DNA of 37,497 nucleotides, taken from the NCBI GenBank assembly GCA_016208485.1, contig JACQXY010000051.1, positions 1 through 37,497 of the forward strand. The letters run 5' to 3'. The notes beneath the pieces were generated by a model that saw only the letters and a program-made list of their open reading frames with translations, was not told the DNA's origin and ran no database searches. Origin of the DNA: Acidobacteriota bacterium. Lineage in GTDB: Bacteria > Actinomycetota > AC-67. Every line of letters begins with the position of its first letter. Positions within the stretch are counted from its first letter, which is position 1. Made by a program: the position numbers and the translations under genes. This document shows positions 33,072 to 37,497 of the stretch, piece after piece.

Positions 33072-34414
33072 TCGAGGTCTCCGCCGGTCGCGTCGATCGC
33101 GTCGCGATCCTGTCCGTGCACACCTGCCCGCTCGACCAGCCCGGGACCGGCGACTCCGGGGGCATGAACGTGCTGGTGCGGTCGGTGGCTCGCCGGCTGG
33201 CCGGGATGGGCACGGGCGTCGACGTCTTCACGCGCCGCGCCGGCCCGGAGCAGTCGTGCGTGGAGATGGATCCCCGCGTGCGCTGTATCCATCTGGCGGC
33301 CGGGCCGCCGCGTCCGGTCGCGAAGGAGGATCTTCACGCGCATCTCCCAGAGTTCCTCTGCTCGCTTCTGAGTTTCGGGAACGAGGAGGCGAGGCGCCTC
33401 GGGCGGGACCGTCCGTACGACGTCGTCCACGGTCACTACTGGCTCTCCGGATGGGCCGCCCGGCGCGCCGCGGAGCGCTGGGGGGTTCCGCTCGTGCACT
33501 CCTTCCATACCCTCGGGCGCGTGAAGGACCTGTCGCTCGCAGGTGGGGACTCCCCGGAGTCGCCGCTTCGCATCGCGGGGGAGGAGAGCGTCGTCCGGTG
33601 GGCCGACTGCCTTCTCGTGCCGACCCCCGGCGAGGCGGCCGAGCTGGTGCACCTCTACGGCGCGCGGCCGGAGCGCGTTCGCGTTGTGTCCCCCGGGGTG
33701 GACATCGGGTTGTTCACGCCGGCTGACCGGGAGTCCGCCCGGGCAGCGCTCGGTGTCGGCCCGCGCCCGTTGGTGCTCTTCGCCGGGCGGCTGCAGCCTC
33801 TCAAGGCTCCCGACGTCGCCGTCCGCGCCGTGGCCGCGCTCGCCGCGCGCCGCCCCGACCTCGACCCTGCGCTCGTCGTCCTCGGCGGCCCGAGCGGGCG
33901 CAACGGGGTCGGCCCCGAGGCCCTCGTGGCCGTCGCTCGCGACCTCGGGATCGCGGATCGCGTCCGGGTCCTGCCGCCGGTTCCCCACGACCGGCTCCCG
34001 GCCTGGTACCGCGCGGCCGACGTGCTCATCGTCCCGTCCAGGGCGGAATCCTTCGGGCTCGTCGCGCTCGAGGCGGCCGCGTGCGGCACTCCGGTCGTGG
34101 CCTCCGACGTCGGGGGCCTCAGGACTGCCGTCCGGGACGGGACCACCGGGCTCCTCGTTCCGCCCGGGTCTCCCGGCGCCTTCGCCGATGCGCTGGAGCG
34201 AGTCCTCTCCGACTCCACCTTTCGCCGGACGCTCGGGGCTGCCGGCGCGAGGTTCGCGAGGCGCTTCGACTGGCGGCAGGCGGCCGCCGGGCTCCTCGCG
34301 GTGTACGAGGAGATGGCCGAGCGCTTCGCGGACCGGACCGGCGGTGCGGCGGGCGAGGACCTCTCCCAGGGCGCCGGCGGGGGCGCGCTCCGATCTTCCC
34401 GGTCGGCCGGTTGA
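33068..34414 (+). CDS. MshA-like family 4 glycosyltransferase
   Basis: 448 residues. The N-terminus carries the MshA-type donor/acceptor loop, [20 protein letters not shown], close to the [20 protein letters not shown] form of D-inositol-3-phosphate glycosyltransferase. Other GT4 elements follow: [14 protein letters not shown] (~122-135), [16 protein letters not shown], and the E-x7-E motif in [20 protein letters not shown]. MshA adds GlcNAc from UDP-GlcNAc to inositol phosphate, the first step of mycothiol synthesis. It starts at a TTG overlapping the previous stop and ends in a TTGA overlap with a PIG-L deacetylase, which would act next in that pathway. It could make mycothiol or another inositol/glucosamine conjugate; the ligase (mshC) and mshD are not in the window. 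Confidence 0.78.
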   Translation: [448 protein letters not shown]

Positions 34415-35085
34415 CCGGGGCGCCGTTGCGGATCCTCCTCGTCGGGGCCCATCCCGACGATTGCGAGCTGTACGCGGGGGGGACGATCGCGTCGTGGCGC
34501 GCCGAAGGCGCCCGGGTGGATCTCCTCGTGCTCACCGACGGACGCCTGGGTTCGGCCGATCCGGCCGCGGCGCCCGGTGAGATCGCGCGCCTGCGGGCCG
34601 GCGAGGCCGAGGCGGCCGCGCGCGGGCTGGGCGCCGGCATCCGCTTCGGCGGGTTCCCAGACGGCGCGCTCGCCGACTCCCGCCGCGAGGCCACGCTGCT
34701 CGTGGCACGGGCCATCCGCGAGCTTCGTCCCGACGTGCTCGCCTCGCACGATCCGTGGCGGACCTACGAGCTGCACCCGGACCACCGGGCATGCGGCTCG
34801 GCCGTTTGCGACGGGATGATCGCGGCCCGCGAGGCTCACGGGCTCGGGCCCGGTTCCCCGCCGGCCCACCGGCCGGCGGAGCTGTGGCTGTGGGGCACCG
34901 ACCACCCGAACCACTTCGTCGATGTCTCGGCGGGGCTCGAGCGGAAGCTCGACGCTCTCGCCAGTCATGCGAGCCAGTTCTCTGATGTCGCCGGCTGGCG
35001 CGAGCGCGTCGCCGGTTGGAACGCTCGCATCGGCGCCGAGCGAGGGATGCGGGCCGCCGAGGCGTTCCGGAGGATCCTCGCCTGA
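34411..35085 (+). CDS. PIG-L/LmbE-family N-acetylglucosamine deacetylase
   Basis: 224 residues. Zinc motif GAHPDDCELYAGGTIASW (~13-30) and HPDHRACGSAV (~126-136), as in MshB/BshB. It removes the acetyl group from a GlcNAc-bearing substrate. The TTG start overlaps the glycosyltransferase stop (TTGA). The sequence fits the broad PIG-L family better than MshB itself (which has HAHPDDE), so it may deacetylate a related conjugate. GlcNAc addition followed by deacetylation is the core logic of low-molecular-weight thiol synthesis. Confidence 0.8.
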   Translation: MTGAPLRILLVGAHPDDCELYAGGTIASWRAEGARVDLLVLTDGRLGSADPAAAPGEIARLRAGEAEAAARGLGAGIRFGGFPDGALADSRREATLLVARAIRELRPDVLASHDPWRTYELHPDHRACGSAVCDGMIAAREAHGLGPGSPPAHRPAELWLWGTDHPNHFVDVSAGLERKLDALASHASQFSDVAGWRERVAGWNARIGAERGMRAAEAFRRILA

Positions 35086-35102
35086 TCCCAGTTCGCGCTC
35101 GG

Positions 35103-35108
35103 TAGAAT
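35103..35108 (+). promoter_or_regulatory. -10 box for leaderless acetyltransferase transcript
   Basis: TAGAAT ends 7 nt before the ATG at 35116, so transcription should begin at that ATG; this is why I prefer it to the GTG two codons upstream. Confidence 0.45.
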
Positions 35109-35115
35109 CGTGTGG

Positions 35116-35640
35116 ATGTTCCACGGTGAGTCGGTCGTCCTCCGCCGGGTCGAGCCGGCGGACTACCCCGCGATCCAGCGCTGGCAGAACGAGCCCGACG
35201 TCTTCCGCTGGATGGACTACGAGCGTCCCTTCTCCCTCGCCGACATCGCTGCCGGCGAGGAGCGCGCGGCAAGGGAGGGCCACCCGTTCGTGATCGAGGC
35301 CGCGGGACGGCCGATCGGCCGTATCGGCCTGAACCAGATCCGGGAGCCGCACGGCGTGGCCTCGCTCTACCTGTTCATCGGGGAGCCCGATGCCTGGGGC
35401 AAGGGCTTCGGCTTGGCTGCGCTCGAGGTACTGCTGTCCTATGCGTTCGAGCACCTGGGCCTGCGCCTCGTGCAGCTCTGGACGCGCGCCGACAACGAAC
35501 GCGCCCTGCGCCTCTACAAGACCGCCGGGTTCCGGGAGGACGGGCGTCTCCGCGACCGCTCGATGGTCGAAGGGCGCCCGACCGATCACGTGGTCATGAG
35601 CGTCACGCATGAGGAGTTCGAGGCCTCGCGAGGACGGTAG
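35116..35640 (+). CDS. RimJ/RimL-type GNAT acetyltransferase
   Basis: 174 residues. GNAT fold of the RimL group: VVLRRVEPADYPAIQRWQNE at the start, the acetyl-CoA loop in GKGFGLAALEVLLSYAFEHL with the preceding PDAWGKG, and the C-terminal LWTRADNERALRLYKTAGFR. Substrates in this group include ribosomal proteins, polyamines and small amines. It follows the deacetylase by 30 nt but has its own promoter. Could it be an MshD-like acetyltransferase for the same pathway? MshD has two GNAT domains and ~300 residues, so this is unlikely. Confidence 0.88.
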   Translation: MFHGESVVLRRVEPADYPAIQRWQNEPDVFRWMDYERPFSLADIAAGEERAAREGHPFVIEAAGRPIGRIGLNQIREPHGVASLYLFIGEPDAWGKGFGLAALEVLLSYAFEHLGLRLVQLWTRADNERALRLYKTAGFREDGRLRDRSMVEGRPTDHVVMSVTHEEFEASRGR

Positions 35641-35754
35641 GAGTGGACGCCGCGGTCGAGCCCCGCCAAGAGGGCTCCTGAGCGCTTGCAAGAATTAGCG
35701 GACGGACCCACATGCCCTCTGACCTGCGGTTTCCCCGCGCGACCAGGGCTTTTC

Positions 35755-35788
35755 CCGATCTTGACCGGATCGGCGTGGATGATATCTT
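35755..35788 (+). promoter_or_regulatory. Strong promoter with palindrome over the -35 box
   Basis: TTGACC (35761-35766), 16 nt, TATCTT (35783-35788). CCGATC (35755-35760) and GATCGG (35768-35773) form a palindrome centred on the -35 box, like a repressor site. There is no open reading frame downstream for ~400 nt. Confidence 0.6.
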
Positions 35789-35794
35789 TGCGTC

Positions 35795-36105
35795 GCCCCG
35801 AGCGGCCGGAGCGGCCGAGTCAGGGAACCGACTGGGGCCACTGTGGGCGGGCAGGCCGTAAGGAGCCCAACCGAGTGGGGGTGCACTGTCGGGCTGGTGG
35901 GGAAGGCTAACTCGCTGGTCCGGCGGGTAAACTACCAGAAGGGTAAGTGACCCAAAGCCGAACGTCTGTGGCGGCTACCGCGAGGAAACCGAGACGGTAG
36001 CGAGGGTTGCTCGGGGCACTTAGGGCCCGAGGAGTCCGAGGGCAGTTGAGGCAGCGCCGAAAGGCGGTTGTCGCGGCAGGCCGGTAGGACACCTCGGGCT
36101 CTATG
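35795..36105 (+). ncRNA. Candidate structured non-coding RNA, family unknown
   Basis: Between the acetyltransferase and the nicotinamidase is ~560 nt without a credible gene. A promoter ends at 35788, so a transcript would begin near 35795. The first bases (CCCGAG, 35797-35802) can pair with CTCGGG (36093-36098) near the far end, closing a ~300-nt domain. Internal hairpins: GGGC/GCCC (35849-35868), GGGT/ACCC (35941-35953), GCTACCG/CGGTAGC (35974-36001), CTCGGG/CCCGAG (36010-36031), and CGCC-GAAA-GGCG with a GNRA tetraloop (36055-36066). A further stem near 36125-36143 may be the terminator. Unpaired runs are purine-rich (GGGTAAAC, CCAAAGCCGAAC, GAGGAAACC), as in folded RNAs. I found none of the core motifs of RNase P RNA, tmRNA, SRP RNA, cobalamin or T-box elements, or a group II intron domain V. 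The boundaries are estimates. Confidence 0.55.
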
Positions 36106-36200
36106 TCGTTCGCGTTGTGCGTGGCCGGGTCGCCCTGGCCCGGTCGGCGCAGCCGGATTTCCGCGCGCCCGGTCGTAGAATCTTCTCGGAGAGGTGATCG

Positions 36201-36737
36201 ATGTCCGGGCGCGTCCTCCTCGTCGTCGATGTCCAGAACGGGTTCACGAGACTCGGTGCTCTCGCGAGCCCGAGGTGCCTGGCCGGGGTCGATCGGATCG
36301 TCCGGATCGTGGCCACCGAGCGCGACCGCGGGGCCCTGTTGGTCTTCACCGCCGACACCCACGCGCCCGACGACCCGGAGTTCGCGGTGTTCCCACCCCA
36401 CTGCATCCGGGGTACCGCCGAGGCCGAGGTCGTGGACGAGCTGAAGCCCTGGCTCGATGGTGCCATCCTCATCCCCAAGACCCGCTACAGCGCGCTTCAC
36501 GGGACTGATCTCGGGCGACTCCTCGACGGATGGCAGCCGGAGGAGGTGGCTGTGGTGGGCCTGTGCACCGATGTGTGCGTGCTTCACACCGTGGCCGACC
36601 TCCGGAATCGCGACTGGCGAGTCCGGGTGATCGCCGACGGCGTCGAGACATTCGACTCCCCGGACCATCCGGCCGAGGAGTCGAACCGGTGGGCCCTCTC
36701 TCACATGAGACGCATCCTCGGCGCCGAGGTCGCCTGA
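36201..36737 (+). CDS. pncA: Nicotinamidase (isochorismatase family)
   Basis: 178 residues. It converts nicotinamide to nicotinic acid in NAD salvage. Catalytic triad: Asp10 (LLVVDVQNGF), Lys93 (LIPKTRYSALHGTDL), Cys126 (GLCTDVCVLHTVADLRNR). The metal-binding set of nicotinamidases is also present: Asp52 and His54 (FTADTHAPDDPEF) and His67 (VFPPHC), which sets it apart from plain isochorismatases. ATG at 36201 has GGAGAGG 8-14 nt upstream and TAGAAT at 36176-36181. It is followed by proline dehydrogenase after 40 nt. Confidence 0.85.
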   Translation: MSGRVLLVVDVQNGFTRLGALASPRCLAGVDRIVRIVATERDRGALLVFTADTHAPDDPEFAVFPPHCIRGTAEAEVVDELKPWLDGAILIPKTRYSALHGTDLGRLLDGWQPEEVAVVGLCTDVCVLHTVADLRNRDWRVRVIADGVETFDSPDHPAEESNRWALSHMRRILGAEVA

Positions 36738-36777
36738 GTGCGCCACGCCGTCCCCAGCCCGCGCGAGGGGCGGTAGC

Positions 36778-37497
36778 GTGTTCCGCGCCGCCGTTCTCGC
36801 CGTCGCCGGGCGGCCCGGCGTGCGCCGCATGGCGACCGGCGGCATCGGCCGGCGCGTGGCCTTGCGGTTCGTCGCCGGCGAGGACCTCGACGCGGCACTC
36901 CGGGTAACCGGGGAGGTGAACGCCACCGGTGGGGCGGTCTCGCTCGATCACCTCGGCGAGAACGTCTCTGATGCCGGGCGGGCGAGCCGGGCCGCCGAGG
37001 TGTACCTGCGGGCGATCGACCAGATCGAGGCGGCCGCCCTCTCCGCGAACGTGAGCGTCAAGCTCACCCAGCTCGGGCTGGACGTCGACCCGGAGGTCGC
37101 GATGGCGAACGCGGCCCTGGTTGCCCATCGCGCGGTCGAGGCGTCGAGCTCGATCACGCTCGACATGGAGGACCACCGCTACACCGACCGAACGATCGAC
37201 GCGTGCCTGCGGCTCGGGCACCGATATCCGGGACGCGTCGGTGTCGCGATCCAGGCCTATCTCCGGCGCTCGCCGGTCGACCTCGAACGGCTTGTCGAGG
37301 CCGGGGTTCCCGTGCGGGTGTGCAAGGGGGCCTACCGGGAGGCCCGGGAGATCGCCCACCGCCGCCGCCGGGACGTGGACGCGGCCTTCGCCGTGATGGT
37401 CCGGCGTCTCATGGGGTCGGGCGCCTACCCGATGATCGCCACGCACGACGAGCGCCTGATCCGGTTCGCGCAGAGGGAGGCCGAGCGCGCCGGCCGG
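36778..37497 (+). CDS. putB: Proline dehydrogenase, 3' end outside window
   Basis: The frame is open from a GTG at 36778 (GAGGGG ~8 nt upstream) to the window edge, 240 codons. It is a FAD-dependent TIM-barrel enzyme oxidising proline to pyrroline-5-carboxylate. Signatures: VSLDHLGENVSDAGRA (~58-73), VKLTQLGLDVDPEVA, LDMEDHRYTDRTIDACLRLG, VGVAIQAYLRRSPVDLERLV, RVCKGAYREAREIAHRR and MIATHDERLIRFAQRE. This fits the short monofunctional ProDH of actinobacteria and firmicutes, normally ~300 residues, so ~60 residues lie beyond the window. A pyrroline-5-carboxylate dehydrogenase would be expected to follow. Confidence 0.9.
   Translation, partial: MFRAAVLAVAGRPGVRRMATGGIGRRVALRFVAGEDLDAALRVTGEVNATGGAVSLDHLGENVSDAGRASRAAEVYLRAIDQIEAAALSANVSVKLTQLGLDVDPEVAMANAALVAHRAVEASSSITLDMEDHRYTDRTIDACLRLGHRYPGRVGVAIQAYLRRSPVDLERLVEAGVPVRVCKGAYREAREIAHRRRRDVDAAFAVMVRRLMGSGAYPMIATHDERLIRFAQREAERAGR

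Noticed and set aside
35116..35640. The RimL-type acetyltransferase as MshD
   Set aside because: MshD has two GNAT domains and ~300 residues; this protein has one domain of 174 residues.
33655..35691. A 678-codon minus-strand frame
   Set aside because: It runs opposite the MshA-like, deacetylase and acetyltransferase genes; no domain was recognised.
35795..36105. RNase P RNA, tmRNA, SRP RNA, cobalamin riboswitch, T-box or group II intron
   Set aside because: GAGGAAACC resembles GAGGAAAGUCC and GGCCACTG resembles a cobalamin element, but the other obligatory motifs and their order are absent, and no intron domain V or tag reading frame was found.

Overview
The window looks like a chromosomal segment of a high-GC (roughly 70%) bacterium from the Actinomycetota or a close relative. 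No rRNA, tRNA, CRISPR array, insertion sequence or phage gene was seen. The lineage argument rests on several actinobacterial hallmarks: an RsiG-type anti-sigma factor with both c-di-GMP motifs, an MshA-like glycosyltransferase, a DUF2993/LmeA-like protein, an XRE regulator followed by an HbhA-like Lys/Ala-rich coiled coil (the order of Rv0474-Rv0475), MmpL-type transporters, many GTG/TTG starts, and TANNNT boxes placed 6-7 nt before start codons as in leaderless transcripts. The level below phylum cannot be fixed from what is visible.

Layout. 1-3.4 kb: a secreted Asp-box (BNR) repeat protein runs off the left edge, divergent from a TrmB/LuxR-type regulator. 3.6-4.0 kb: hicB with a truncated hicA. 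4.1-7.8 kb: a TetR regulator with its own operator palindrome, coupled to an MMPL exporter split into two overlapping genes. 8.3-9.9 kb: cdsA and an LmeA-like lipoglycan protein. 10-13.3 kb: a Cys-containing SufR-like regulator behind a four-copy tandem repeat, a VapC relic, a 51-aa membrane peptide, and an acyl-CoA dehydrogenase/hydrolase pair. 13.4-18.5 kb, minus strand: a one-polypeptide HepT-MntA fusion, a hydrolase with two M16 peptidase-like genes (the catalytic one frameshifted), and a VapBC pair. 18.6-20.4 kb: a secreted lipase. 20.9-23.0 kb: a 311-aa protein with a PIN toxin broken by one stop codon, then an intact VapBC. 23.2-24.1 kb: two small secreted Cys-containing proteins of unknown function. 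24.3-28.2 kb: a fatty-acid operon (two acyl-CoA dehydrogenases and an acyl-CoA ligase). 28.3-29.8 kb: rsiG and an HD-GYP phosphodiesterase. 29.8-32.0 kb: asparaginase, XRE regulator, HbhA-like protein. 32.0-35.6 kb: FemAB/BioF2-like acetyltransferase, MshA-like glycosyltransferase and PIG-L deacetylase coupled by TTGA overlaps, then a RimL-type acetyltransferase. 35.75-36.1 kb: a gene-free stretch with a strong promoter and many hairpins, probably a structured RNA that I cannot assign to a family. 36.2 kb to the end: nicotinamidase and the start of proline dehydrogenase.

How the genes work together. The metabolic theme is lipid: fatty-acyl activation and oxidation, CDP-diacylglycerol synthesis, a lipoglycan-related protein, a lipid-type exporter and a secreted lipase. 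The regulatory theme is c-di-GMP control of a sigma factor, through a sensor (RsiG) and a degrading enzyme (HD-GYP) side by side. The third theme is toxin-antitoxin modules: six complete or decayed loci in 37 kb, in every state from intact to relic.

The most unusual items are the unassigned structured RNA with an operator-like palindrome over its -35 box, and the HepT-MntA fusion that lacks the tyrosine normally AMPylated. Next are the two-motif RsiG beside an HD-GYP enzyme and the PIN toxin interrupted by a TAG at an expected tryptophan. All function calls are from reading motifs by eye; no database search was possible.
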